DNA from: Agriotes lineatus
Lineage: Eukaryota > Arthropoda > Insecta > Coleoptera > Elateridae
Length of the DNA: 64,000 nt
NCBI GenBank assembly: GCA_940337035.1
Contig: CALNHX010003537.1
Location: 83,452-147,451, forward strand
Direction: 5' to 3'
Shown here piece after piece: positions 9,597-20,425 of the stretch (its first letter is position 1; each line of letters starts with the position of its first letter). The position numbers and the translations under genes are program-made. The notes under the pieces were generated by a model, which saw only the letters and a list, made by a program, of their open reading frames with translations, did no database searches and was not told where the DNA came from.

Positions 9597-9865
9597 CGTG
9601 GTCTTGGAAAGCTGCTGCTGCTGCTTACTAAAATCTTCGTGCAGAAGCCAATGATGCTTTTTGTTACATACCTTGCATTTCCCTGGGCAAAAGTGTCTGG
9701 AGTTATATTTTCCTGTAGGCTTGAGGCAGTTAGAACAAAGTTTTTATTCTTTATAACGTCCCAACGTTCGGATACTTTTAGATTGTTGAATTTTGGGCAG
9801 GATTTGATGCTGTATGATCCTCCGCAGTGGAAGCACGATACGTCAGCAGTGTGGTACGTCTTCAC
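9539..9865 (-). pseudogene. BEL/Pao gag C-terminus with zinc knuckles, frameshifted
   Basis: The frame holds CFHCGGSYSIKSC, the start of a gag nucleocapsid-like knuckle. After NFVL the reading frame is wrong; a second Cys/His cluster (CPGKCKVCNKKHHWLLH) is readable in the frame of 8478-9596. So one small indel near 9735 breaks gag from pol. BEL/Pao elements normally have one long gag-pol frame, with these knuckles between capsid and protease. Confidence 0.8.
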
Positions 9866-9937
9866 TGCCCACCTATCCTGGTGACTTTCCCATGGTTTCC
9901 CAATTCCTTGTTTTCTGGGTTCGAGTTTGTTCCGTCT

Positions 9938-10858
9938 TTACACAGCTTCCAGCGACTGAAATCTTGTTTCTAAGAAATTCAGTAGCTGCTCGATATTTTG
10001 CACCTCTCTTGGTGCCGTTAATGACTGCTCATATAGTCTATTGGTTTCCTTGTCCAATTTTCGTGTCACTATATGGCACATGATAGGCCCCCATGTGGCC
10101 GTTTCAAATCCTAAGTTCTCAATTGCTCTTAGGCATTCTGCAGTCGTGTCATGGAGTTTCTTGATCCCCTCTGCAGATTCGTTCGACAGGGTTGCCTGGT
10201 TGAATATGTCATCCAAATACTTCGCGAGTAGCAGCCTGGTGTTGTCGTATCTGTTCCTTATAATGAACCATGCAGACTCGTAATTGGCTTCAGTTGCCTC
10301 CAGGTGTTGCACTAACTTGCTGGCTTCCCCTCGTAACTGCGACTTCAAGTACTGCATTTTTTCCGCCTTACTTCGGAAAATGTCATGAAAGCTAGGCCAT
10401 GCTTCGTAGGTCCCTTCAAAAACTGGAATTTTGAGAGCAGGTAACACTATATTCGCATGGCTGTTTTTCTTGACACTTTGAACCTCTTCATCCTGGATGT
10501 GCTGGTACAGAAGCACAATTATTTCGTTGACCATCTTCTTGGTCTCGTGGAACTCCTTGTCGTCGTAGCTACCGTGGGATAATATCTCCTCGTTTAGAGC
10601 TCTGATGTCATCCCAATCATCCTTGATGTTCTTAATGTTGTATTCGTAATACCTTTTACTGCATTCCTCATTCAACCTATTACAGACTTCCTGAATGTCG
10701 CTTTGGAGTGAATTTACCTTGAGCTGTAGCCTTCTTATTCGGCTCTGTCCCTCCTTGTCAGCAACTGTGGTCGTGTCCTCTTTTGGCGCTACTGGCTGCT
10801 GTGAACTTTCACCTAGTGTGGCTAGATTTTCTTCGCACTTGTCGAGCAGGGCAACCCC
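9938..10858 (-). pseudogene. BEL/Pao gag, central capsid-like region
   Basis: The reading frame is open from the stop at 10859 down to 9938. It shows the typical BEL/Pao gag block LPALKIPVFEGTYEAWPSFHDIF, followed by MQYLKSQLRGEASKLVQHL, both within about residues 110-160 of the segment. A helical region with heptads precedes it. The frame stops at TAA 9938-9940, and the knuckle-containing segment resumes in the same frame, so this is a point stop rather than a shift. The ATG at 10675 is internal, not a start. Confidence 0.82.
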
Positions 10859-11112
10859 TTAATTGTAAACGTCTTTGGTTTGCTGAAAAAAATTGTTTTT
10901 AAAATAAGGGTGTTCTTCCTCGACTTCCTTCGCCAGGTCTGAATGGTTGGCCTCAAATTCTCCCCAAAGTTGTTTTAGGGTGGATCTGCGAGCGGTGATA
11001 TATGCTGCATTTTTTCTTGATGGGCCATCCTTCTTCACGTTGATAATCTGCCTGCGAATGGATTCTGCTAAATCTTCTTGGGTTTTGAAAATCTCCCGTC
11101 GCTGCGCCATCG
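10859..11112 (-). pseudogene. BEL/Pao gag N-terminus, ends at a premature stop
   Basis: ATG 11110-11112 gives MAQRREIFKTQEDL, a plausible gag start preceded by leader sequence. The frame continues through ANHSDLAKEVEEEHPYF, a pattern seen at gag N-termini of this superfamily, to TAA at 10859-10861. The same frame is open beyond it for 300 codons, so the stop is a point mutation. The open frame extends upstream to 11242 but that part is leader. Confidence 0.75.
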
Positions 11113-12360
11113 TAACGGTCTTGTTCGAAGAGGGCTGGTAAGTGTAAGGGATTACTGGACCAAATGCTAGGGGCAGGAACGTTGAAAGGCTCGAAATATC
11201 AGATACTAGGGGCAGGAACGATTTAATGGCTCGAAGGACCAAAATGTTCAGGGTGGAGCTTGTAGTGGACTGTATGAATTTATTTTGGACAAATTACAGG
11301 ATATGTCTTAAGGGTGCAGGAATTAAAAAGGGTGCAACCCAACGGTCTCGTGCGGTCTCACACGAGATGATGTAACAAAAGACCTGGGGTCCGTTTGGGC
11401 AGCGTGAACACAGTGAAACAAGAGTTTAAACTGTATTAATTTAATGACTAGTTCTTTTCTATTTATACATATAAAAATACTGACTTAGCTTACAAAGTTT
11501 AATATTTGCCCTAGTTCAAGCTGTTATTTCTACGTGCGTGTCTAATTTCATAATAAATAAACTTGCAGAGTGCAGAATTGCAGGCTGTTCACCGGGTCAT
11601 TCGAGCAATAATTACATTACTGCTGACGCTTTGTTAAGCATTTTCCGTATGCAATATGTGTTTGTGACACACACGCCTAATTAAATTAAAAGGATTAAAA
11701 TTTATGTTTGGTTCCTAAACAAATTGTAAATAACTATTTAATAAAAATCTCTAATTACCAATTTATTGTAAATTGCAATCAAATTTTTACTTCGAGACAA
11801 AATTTTCAATTAGCGTAATTTTAATATATAAACAAAGCATTAAAAAATAATTAATCTAGGTTATCTAATAAATATAGGAAAAAATACTCTCGTACTACCA
11901 ATTCTATTGCAATTACCAACATACTAAAGCAAAGAGAAATTTTCTAAATTAATTCCTATTCTTGTAATCGTGAACAATAGTTTATCAATTTTCGACTCTG
12001 ATTCACAGTTCGCCGCGTCCGTTTACGGCAGCAAAAGAAGCCAACATAGCTACACTTTTCCCTCGATCACGATCAACAATTTGAAAAGGATTAAAGAATC
12101 CGAATTAAGATACCGAGTAGTTGCTAATAAACCTTACCTTTCTGAAGAACACATGCAGGCTAGGTTTTTTTTATCAATAGTAATATAACAAGAGCGAGAC
12201 ATACTTACCGATAATTTTGCACAAACCAAGGGGCGAGTGCTGGGTGCAATGAAAACTGTCCCGAGAACAGTTTTCTAAGGGCAACTAGCACGATGACTCT
12301 TGGCACGGGCAAAATTATATGAAGTGTGTTGCCCGCGTTAATATTTTGAAGATTATTACA
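11113..12360 (-). other. BEL/Pao leader and probable 5' LTR, boundaries uncertain
   Basis: This stretch lies directly upstream of gag on the minus strand and contains no coding sequence I recognise. The leader has two copies of a roughly 30-bp unit containing GGGGCAGGAACG (about 11168 and 11208 on the plus strand). A possible LTR end (..CCACTACA) lies near 11263 and a possible LTR start (TGTAATAATC) near 12360. These are guesses: the other LTR is outside the window, so there is nothing to compare. Confidence 0.4.
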
Positions 12361-12627
12361 GAAAACCTGTATACAAATTATGATTTAAAATTGATCTAAT
12401 AATGCCAAAAAATTCAATGTGCTTGTTTCTTGCATTTCTATTTCTAATTATGACACCATCTGCGGGATCGATAATCAGCACTAGGGCGCTTAACGCTTGA
12501 TAATAATCCCCAGGGCGCTTATAAGGTAATGCATTCGGGATTGGTCGATTTTAAAAAAATGCATGGTTCTTATTGGATGATATCAGTTATGTGACAGTTG
12601 TGTGTAATAATAACTAAAATTTAGTTA
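12361..12627. other. Non-coding, nothing recognised
   Basis: Between the putative LTR and the Tc1/mariner relic. It includes two nearby copies of AGGGCGCTTA (about 12483 and 12513) but no ORF or RNA gene that I can support. Confidence 0.4.
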
Positions 12628-13245
12628 TCGTGACGGGGACTTTTGGAACAGGATAATTTTCACGGATGAGAAAATGTTTCAATCATCAAAAAAAATAAAT
12701 AATTAGAGAGTATAGGCCTAACAATACAAAAATTTTATAAAAATTATACAAATTATGTAAAAACCTCTGGATATTTTTCAGTAAATGTATGGGGATGGAT
12801 GAGTTCGCGTGGGGTTAGGGGTGTGTTGGAGAATTGATGGAAGATTTGTTTCGCAAAATTATATTAATATTCTAGAAAATGTTGTGCTACCTTCGGTCAG
12901 CCACCTGTATCCTGGAAATGAATTTATATATCAACACGACAGCTGCCCGGTTCACACAGCAAATATCGTTAATAACTTGTTTAGAAATAATAATATTGAA
13001 GTTTTACCTTGGCCAGCCAATACCCCGGAATTATATCCTATCGAAAACCTTTGGGGCTTAATCGGTAAGAAAATAATTATATCGTGCTAACTTTCAACCT
13101 CAAAATTCTGACGAACTGTGGAACATCATCCAAGTAACATAAAAAGAAATAAGCCGTAAGAAAATTTAATACATTCATTTGTACACTCAATGCCACGTAG
13201 ACTCCAACAAGTAATGGTTAGAAATGGTTCTACAAAAAAATATTA
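12628..13245 (+). pseudogene. Tc1/mariner-like transposase relic (catalytic domain)
   Basis: Fragments in three frames line up with the DDE domain of a Tc1-type transposase. RIIFTDEKMFQS (about 12655) holds the first catalytic Asp, WGWMSS the block after it, and YQHDSCPVHTA (about 12930) the second Asp. WPANTPELYPIENLWG (about 13010) gives the Pro-Ile-Glu-Asn-Leu-Trp block with the third acidic residue, and SMPRRLQQVM (about 13188) is the usual C-terminus. Frameshifts and stops separate them, so it is dead. The N-terminal HTH domains were not found. Confidence 0.85.
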
Positions 13246-13514
13246 AATACTCGTAATTATGTTGCCTTTTCTTATGCTTCTATTTTTAATATTTTATGTA
13301 CTCACCTACGGAAATATAATTTAGAGCCACTTTCACACGTTATTAAAAACGCTAAAAGTAGTCTCAAGACTTGTCCCAGTTTTATTTGCAATTAGCTATA
13401 GTACATCTTAAAACCATATTTGAGGAATAATTTAGAGCCACAATCCACAAAAAAATTGGAAAAAAAAGAATAAACATGCGCTGGACTACTTAAAAGTTAA
13501 AATAACTCGAGGTA
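13246..13514. other. Non-coding DNA after the Tc1 relic
   Basis: AT-rich with no coding signal. AATTTAGAGCCAC occurs twice (about 13319 and 13429), which may be a remnant of the transposon end region. Confidence 0.35.
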
Positions 13515-13881
13515 CAGTCGGCGCCTTAGAAATCGGGACATGTAATATGTTGTGTTGTAATGTTTGATTCATTATAATTTTTTTGTATTATTGGAATTTT
13601 ACTATCAACCAAAAGACGCAACATTTGAACAATTATATAAGAATCAAAATCATAACAACCGCAAAAGCCCAGTTTATACACTTAAAAATATGTACGGCTA
13701 TCGCCTTAAAAATCTGGTACACCAAAAAAAATTTCCCTTTGTGAATACGACTGAAATTACATAAGTTACGTCCAAATTCAAGTCACTAGATTTTCGACCT
13801 TATACCAGATTTTTAAGACGATAGCCGTACATGCAAAATGTATCATAGTACGTATTGTCCCGATTTCTAAGGCGCCGACTG
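13515..13881. mobile_element. TA-flanked inverted-repeat element (MITE), 367 bp
   Basis: Starts CAGTCGGCGCCTTAGAAATC and ends with its complement; 25 bp of the ends are perfectly inverted and both are flanked by TA. A second, inner inverted pair, TGTACGGCTATCGCCTTAAA at about 13691 and its complement at about 13810, lies inside. TA duplication and size suggest a non-autonomous Tc1/mariner derivative. No transposase is encoded. Confidence 0.8.
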
Positions 13882-14046
13882 TACCTATATTGGAATCTAT
13901 TTCTTCTCTAAATTGTTTTACCATTTGGAAGCTATCTAGATTTCGATTTTTATTGATACCGCCCAAAACTTGATTTTCTTCCGTGAAGTGCTGCCTGACC
14001 AAGCTGACTGAGGTGATGCATGTCATACATTTCAGTCTATAAAATA

Positions 14047-14232
14047 ACGGGTGTTCATAAACAGTCGTCATCCCAGTAGGTTTTGACTTCAGAAACGTAT
14101 GTCTATTAAAACTGAGAAAAAATGCGCTATGACAGTACTCAATGACGTTTTATTGTGTTGCGCGAATTAATCAAAGACATAACATTTTGTTTTTCAAAAC
14201 AACTGGGATGACGACTGTTTATGAACACCCGT
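14047..14232. mobile_element. TA-flanked inverted-repeat element (MITE), 186 bp
   Basis: ACGGGTGTTCATAAACAGTC at the left end is matched by its complement at the right end, with about 30 bp paired and TA on both sides. The 125 bp in between show nothing. Confidence 0.78.
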
Positions 14233-14307
14233 TACTTGCTATTATATTTACACTGCTTCATAGCACGGTGCAGGAGCTAAGTAATTTCTACGTAATATTT
14301 ACCTATA

Positions 14308-14877
14308 CAGAGTGTAGAAATGCTTTACGCACCATAGGGATTTCAATGGTAATTTTTCTTATGAAAATATTTGCTTCCCTAATTATTTTAGAGCAAACTT
14401 GTATGGAAGTTTTTTGTAGAGAAAAAAATTCTGTATCCATTTATGCCAGCATTTGTCATTTTACATGACGGAAAACCGAAAATTTAAAGAAATAAGATTA
14501 CCATTTTTAGACAAATCAGTGGTGCCTTGAAATTATTGAACGATCTCAAAGCATTAACAAATTAGTTTACTGTTTATTTGTTTGCATCTGTCAAATGTAG
14601 CGGCAACCATGGCACTTATTGCACCTGATCTGCTTCCAGCATACCATCACTTCACAATTTGCACTGATTTTAGAAAAAATGATAATTCTACTTTCTTTCA
14701 TTATTAGGTTATCTGACGTAAAATGACAAAAATGATGGCATAAATGGATGCAGAATTGTTTACTCTACAAAAAACCTATTTACAAGTTTGCTCTAAAATA
14801 ATTAGGGAAGCAAATATTTTCATATGAAAAAATTACCATTGAAAACCCTATGGTGCGCAAAACATTTCTACACCCTG
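14308..14877. mobile_element. Foldback element, 570 bp, ends CAGRGTGTAGAAATG
   Basis: The ends are inverted copies about 110-150 bp long (for example TTTAGAGCAAACTTGTA near 14388 and its complement near 14790), with TA outside. CACCCTGTA at the right end is a common insect mariner-type terminus. The centre has no ORF. Confidence 0.78.
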
Positions 14878-15301
14878 TATACAGTTCATGGCAGCACGAA
14901 TTCACAATTTTGAGATCTTGCCACATTTATATTATTTATTTTTCCTACCAATTTCTTCGTGGAGTACAGTTTGGGAACCGCTGGATTATTGGAAAGGTGG
15001 CAGCTTTGGGACAAACAATTTTGAATATTATTTTAAACAAGCAAACGGCGCGCTACGCGCACGTGAAATAGGATACGCGAAAGGTCAAGCTCCGAGCCGA
15101 GCGCTAAGATAAGAAAAACAAAACCTAAACAAATATAAACATCTGTGAAGCCGGAACGTGAGATTTTATTTTGTGCCACAGACACACATTAAGGAAAATT
15201 ATATTATAGATATTATTTATTTAAACATAATTTTGAATTCTAAAAACGTTTTTGCAATCTCCCGTGTATTACCTTACCACATTAATACTTTTTTTTGTAT
15301 T

Positions 15302-15497
15302 CGCTCCCCAAACTGGTTACTTTGGAAACTGTCTAGGATCCTCAAAATGGCCATTTAGAGGCCTTGTACTTAAAGTCGTCATGGCAACATTTTAGCGGAC
15401 TCAAACATTAGTTGCCATGACGACTTTAAGTACAAGGCCTCTAAATGGCCATTTTGAAGGTCCTAGACAGTTTCCAAAGTAACCAGTTTGGGGAGCG
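15302..15497. repeat. Near-perfect hairpin, 87-bp arms and 22-bp loop
   Basis: CGCTCCCCAAACTGGTTACT begins the left arm (15302-15388), and the right arm (15411-15497) is its complement with only a few mismatches and a one-base length difference. The loop is about 22 bp. A transcript of either strand would form a long duplex. The arms have no coding content. Confidence 0.85.
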
Positions 15498-15792
15498 AAA
15501 AATACATTTTCGCGCGGCCACCTAATATAATGCCCCGTTAATGGTAATTGAAACTTCATATTATAATGTTTGGAGAGCTAATACAAAAAAACGTTGTATG
15601 CAACACGTCCTCAAATGGCTCAAATGAGTCCTCTCATCTTCATATTACGGACTCGGCTGCGCTTCGCTCCGCCTCGTCCGGAAACATTACGACTCGTCCC
15701 CTAAAGCCTTGCTTTGAGGACTAGTTACATAAAGTACTATTGTCTTGCTGAAATATAAAAAAAGTCAAAATAGCAGTGTTTGCTTGGAGATA

Positions 15793-17038
15793 TACAGGGT
15801 GTCCGAATTTCGTAGGGACAACATGGGTAACTTTTGTATTTGAAGAGATAGAGAGATGGTTAAATTAGCAAAAAGGTGCAGGTGTGAGAGCTCATTAAGA
15901 ATCGATCTTCAAATTGTACTTGTCATGGCCCACTTGTCTAAAATTAAAAAAAAAGGATTCCTAATTTCTTTTGTATGCCGTAACTTTTTTGTTACTTAAG
16001 ATATTGAGATGCGATTTGAACTAACTTGCATGGTAATTTAAATACAGTTATCGGCAATTAATAAAACCAATTTTATTTGTGCAAATTTTTAGTAATCTAA
16101 CCTAACCTCAAAATTTTAAACTGGTGCCGTGCAATTTTTTTGGTCCTTTTAAGAGAGGATTTTTTTCTGAATGCAATGATGTATTACATGCTATGGAAAC
16201 TTCTTCAAAATTTTGAAAAACTGACCTTATTCTTTTTACAGGCAGAAATCACTAGTGCCATGATCACAATAATTTTTTATTTATTACGTTATCTGTGAAA
16301 TTATGTTTCGAAACAAAAGTACGCTTATCATCATACGTGCCTTCCAGTAGTGTCAGTGTGTTCCGTATGTTTGACGTGTAAGTTCTACGTTCTTGTAGCA
16401 CTTGATATACGCACAAAATACATCATATTTTCAAAATTTTCCATTATAAGTTGAAGTAATAACACTCACACTACTGACAGGCACGTATGATGATAAGCCT
16501 ACTTTTTGTTTCGAAACATAATTTCACAGATAACGTGATGAACAAAAAACAAAGTTATTGTGATCATAGCACTAGTGATTTCTGCCTGTAAAAAGAATAA
16601 GCTCAGTTTTTCAAAATTTTGAAAAAGTTTTCATATCATGTAATACATCATTGCATTCAGAAAATAATCCTCTCTTAAAAGGGCCAAACAAATTGTAAGG
16701 TACCAATTTAAAATTTTGAGGTTAGGTTAGATTACTAAAAATTTGCACAAATAAAATTGGTTTTATTAATTGCCGATAACTGTATTTAAATTACCATGCA
16801 AATTAGTTTAAATCGCATCTCAATATCTTAAGTAACAAAAAAGTTACGGCATATAAAAGAAAATAGGAGATTTTGTTTTTTTATAAATTTTAAACAAGTG
16901 GGCCATGACAAGTAAAATTTGAAGATGGATTTTTAATGAGCTCTCAAAGCTGCACCTTTTTGCTAATTTAACCATTTCTCTGTCTCTTCAAATACAAAAG
17001 TTACCCATGTTGTCCCTACGAAATCCGGGCACCCTGTA
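15793..17038. mobile_element. Long foldback element, 1.25 kb, arms about 570 bp
   Basis: TACAGGGTGTCCGAATTTCG at the left end is mirrored at the right end, and the complementarity runs almost to the centre: about 15793-16362 pairs with 16460-17038, leaving a loop near 100 bp. TA lies on both sides. Arms differ by scattered substitutions and small gaps, so the element is not new. No ORF survives. Confidence 0.85.
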
Positions 17039-18025
17039 TACGTAGTTTACATAAAAACAAGATTTTCTAAAACACTTTATTAGAAATGTAAAATAGTACA
17101 CGCAATTTAAAAAACAAATTTGCAAAAGTTTGCATACTATCGTTAAACGAATTTTATCGTATTTTTACTTCCTTTTACTACTATAAAGGAAGTACTATTG
17201 GATTCACCCCAAAAATTCGAAATTGAGTTTTCAACAGATCTTCACGTTTTAGAGTCCCCTGATCCCAAAAAACATATTTTTTTTCATTGGTCTGTCTGTC
17301 TGTCTGTCTGTGTGTCTGTCTGTGAACAGAATATCTCAAAAACGAAAAGAGGTATGGCATTGAAACTTCATATATAAGTTTTGTGTACTATGTAGATGAG
17401 ACAGCAAGCTTTTGAAGAAAATCGCATAACCGGAAGTAGGTGTTTACTCTTGTGATTTTTCAGTTTTTTTCGATTTTTTCAAAAACGGCTCTAACGATTT
17501 TTTTTAAATTTTACATTTTTCTTACATTTTTAATGTGTATTGATGTGAGATAGGTGATTTTCCAGTTGAATACTTCTAAAGTGGGTTTCTTTTGTTTTTT
17601 TTTCTATTTTTTTTATTAACTCCTATTTTAAATAAAACACCCGGTATATTATTACATTTTTGAATTCACCTTAAAATTCTAGAGAAAATTTGTCTCTTCA
17701 ACTAACACTCGATTTTGTACCGTTTTTGTAGAATTTGTAATTTTTGAAAATTTTTAACAAATGGTTAAAAATTAAAAATGAAATTTTTGACTAATTATAA
17801 GATCACTGTAAAAGGAAGTTGTGTGAGTGTATCACACCAGATTTTTTTTATAGAACTAAAACTGTTTTCATTGAAAATGTAACAATTAGCAACTCTGTGT
17901 GTTCCACCAAATGTGAGGATAAAGTTTCTTTATGATTTGGCTTTTCAAAACATCTTAAATGTTGCCAAAAACCCTTAAAAATTTTATAGTATCAGTGAAA
18001 ATTAAGTCGAGTTTGAATTTATGTA
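17039..18025. repeat. Non-coding DNA with (TCTG)n microsatellite
   Basis: A (TCTG)n run sits at 17290-17333. ACTTCCTTTTA near 17167 and its complement GTAAAAGGAAGT near 17809 may be the ends of a roughly 650-bp decayed element. No coding sequence is seen. Confidence 0.5.
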
Positions 18026-18508
18026 TACAGGGTAAGTCATAATTAGGTGTAAACAATTTAATTAGAGCTTTTTAGGCCAAAACAAAGCAATTAACCTAAT
18101 ACGCTTTAATACCAAATAGCTTTTCTAAAAAATACAGGGTGTTAATGAAAAGCATGTAATTTATATTTGTGACTATAACTTGGAAAGTAATTATCCAATT
18201 AATCTGAAAATACATTATAATAAACACAAAATTAACTAAACAATAACTAAAAAATTGAAAACTACAGCAAATGTTTAAAATGCTCCACTTCAGCCACAAT
18301 ACAAGCATGGCCCCCTTGTACTAGTAGACGGAGAACCAGAGACAAAAATAGTTACGTCATTTCATTAACAAAATATAAAATGTTACTATACTCTCTTAAC
18401 ATCGCTGATAATTGATTTGGAAGTCTGCCTTGTTTTCAATGGTGGAGAAAGCTGCAGCAGAAGCGCAAAGTGGTAGATGTGACAGATAAAATAAACATAT
18501 CTGACAGT

Positions 18509-18664
18509 ACTGAAGTGTAATGTTGGTGGCACTGTCGGTGTATGTCCAATTCGAGGTTAGCAGGTTAGGTTTTGTTTGTTATTTGACATAAACTGGCACA
18601 AATCCTAACCTGACAACCTCGAATTTTATGTAGACTGACAGTGCTACTAACAATAAACTTCAGA
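18509..18664. mobile_element. Alpha-family inverted-repeat element, copy 1
   Basis: The ends CTGAAGTGTAATGTTGGTGG and its complement bracket GGCACTGTC, TTCGAGGTTAGCAGGTTAGG and the inverse. The same block recurs at 32838/36190, 55333, 55873, 61030 and 61250, defining a family. About 155 bp, no ORF. Confidence 0.75.
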
Positions 18665-18718
18665 ATTATCAAACATATAATATGTATCACAGATGACTCT
18701 TATTACAAATTTAGTCTA

Positions 18719-18982
18719 AGGTCACTATATCAATAAGGTACCGCCATTCCATTCCTCGCTTGAGAATGTGAGAAAATTGTGAGATAAGGATAACAAATAC
18801 AAATTTCCCAAGTGCAATAGGGAAGACACTGGTTTTTGAGGATTTTCTTTTTGGTGTAATGGCACTTGTAAAGTGAGGAATCTGTTAGGTTATGTGTTTT
18901 TATCCCCAGTTGGAGAAAATTGTGCGACAAGGATAGATATAAAAAATCACTAATGGCGGTACCTTATTGATATAGTGACCTT
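18719..18982. mobile_element. Inverted-repeat element, 264 bp
   Basis: AAGGTCACTATATCAATAAG at the left and its complement at the right give about 31 bp of perfect inverted repeat extending into GGTACCGCCATT. Immediately to the right, TATTGATATAGTGACCTTAA is repeated directly (about 18966 and 18993), which may be a partial second end. Confidence 0.75.
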
Positions 18983-19053
18983 AATTTAGTCTATTGATAT
19001 AGTGACCTTAATTTAGTCGTTCTCTCGGTATTTCATTTTTGTATGGTCTTTGG

Positions 19054-19256
19054 CAAAAGTATCCCCAGTAGGTCATATTTAGTTATGTAAAACTGGCCTG
19101 ACAAAATGTCAGGTATACTTTTTAAAATTAGGTTATAATTTTTTACTTTTGACAAATACACGTATAGCTAAACATGTTTGTTAAAAATCATAACCTAATT
19201 TAAAAAGGATACGTGACATTTTGTCAAGTCAGTTTCACATAACTAAACATACTTTT
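19054..19256. mobile_element. Inverted-repeat element, about 200 bp
   Basis: TTTAGTTATGTAAAACTGGC (about 19078) and its complement near 19242, and AAAATTAGGTTAT near 19124 with its complement near 19189, pair over most of both arms. Arms are diverged by about one base in ten. Confidence 0.65.
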
Positions 19257-19284
19257 CCGAAGGAACATGTGAAATAGATATCTT

Positions 19285-19774
19285 TACAGGTCACAGAAAG
19301 TAGATTGGGTGTCAAGGTAGGTCATGAAAGGCGCTGTGATCATATTTGATGAATTGGCAATATGTGGAAAGTTGTCAAAAACATACAAAGTTAGGTTATA
19401 TTTTAAATGACAAGTAAACAGTAACGGTGGGTAGAGGGATTTCGTTTGCGCAGTGGCTAACGTCATATGGCAGATTCTTTGTGTTTTAAAGTGTGGAAAT
19501 TGCTGTTGCTGAGATAGAAGGTTTAGCAGAGCCTGGTTGTGCAACGTACATCATTATTTCCGCAATCCTATTAACATTCAAGAACTGATAATATACCATA
19601 CCGCAATGTTGCGTACGCCTCCGATTTATTGTGTCATTTAGCTTAAATAAGGTTAACAATTTAATGTCAATATGATAGATGTAAAAATGTTACCAATACG
19701 AAACTTGAAAATTACTAGATTCTAACATTAGTTCCGATTTTCACCGCGTCTCAATCTACTTTCTGTAACCTGTA
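19285..19774. mobile_element. Inverted-repeat element, about 490 bp
   Basis: ACAGGTCACAGAAAGTAGAT near 19286 is matched by ATCTACTTTCTGTAACCTGT ending near 19773, one mismatch. No ORF between. Confidence 0.6.
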
Positions 19775-19995
19775 CTTCTTTCCACCACCCAAAACCAGGC
19801 AGACTTCCGAATTAATTATCAGCTACGTTAAAAGAGTATAATAAGGTGAAATATCTTCTTAATGAAATGCCGTAACTATTTTTGTCGTTGGCTCTTAGAC
19901 TATAGCAATTCATACACTTGCTGAATATTATAGTTTTCACAAATTATCATTAGCAGTCTCGAAAATTCTTTGCTGTAACTGTTCCCTTGTGTTAA

Positions 19996-20232
19996 TTACC
20001 TCACCAGCTGTTTAAAAAACCATAAAAATAAATCCAGCTGATTGCAGTCGGGCTCCTTGGCGGCCATCTCAGTCTTCAAAAGGCTGAAGTAAGAAGTAAA
20101 GACTTTATGATTTGTGGTTCTTCTGTTAGGAAATCTGTGGTGGTATTCCCTAACGGCTGCTAAGGCACTTCCATTGCAATAGCCATACACAAAAACGATG
20201 TCTGCTATTTCTCTTAGAGTAAAATGACCCAT
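19996..20232 (-). pseudogene. DUF4817-like N-terminal transposase domain
   Basis: The 78-residue ORF MGHFTLREIADIVFVYGYCN... fits the helix-turn-helix-like DUF4817 domain that starts a group of insect mariner-type transposases: a leading Met-x-x-(F/Y)-T, a 'va iVf.Yg...gn...A' helix, then YHHRFPNRRTTNHKVFTSYF. Only this domain is left; after LKTEMAAKEPDCNQ the sequence no longer fits. It lies 190 bp inside the right end of the 2.4-kb element and reads inward, as expected for its transposase. A related C-terminal piece appears at 47590-48016. Confidence 0.65.
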
Positions 20233-20425
20233 GTCGAAAGAAAATCATTCTCTTGAACAATACTACAGTCTTTCAAACAATTGATGGCTGTTTATAACAG
20301 CAGCTGTTTTGATATTGGTACAAAATTAAAATAGACTATCAAAATCAGGCTAGTTTTAATTGCCTTGTTTTGACCCAAAAAAGCTTTGGTTAAATTTTTT
20401 ACACTTAATTATGACTTACCCTGTA

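Larger units (their letters stand above)
18026..20425 (-). mobile_element. DUF4817-type transposon, 2.4 kb, internally riddled
   Basis: TACAGGGTAAGTCATAATTA at the left end is matched by its complement at 20425, with about 70 bp of inverted repeat and TA outside. Close to the right end, reading leftward, lies an ORF with the N-terminal domain found in a class of insect Tc1/mariner-type transposases. The rest of the transposase is gone, and the interior is occupied by at least four separate inverted-repeat insertions (18509-19774). Confidence 0.72.

Noticed and set aside
17290..17333. (TCTG)n run considered as a CRISPR-like or regulatory array
   Set aside because: A simple four-base microsatellite with no spacers; CRISPR arrays are not expected in an animal genome.
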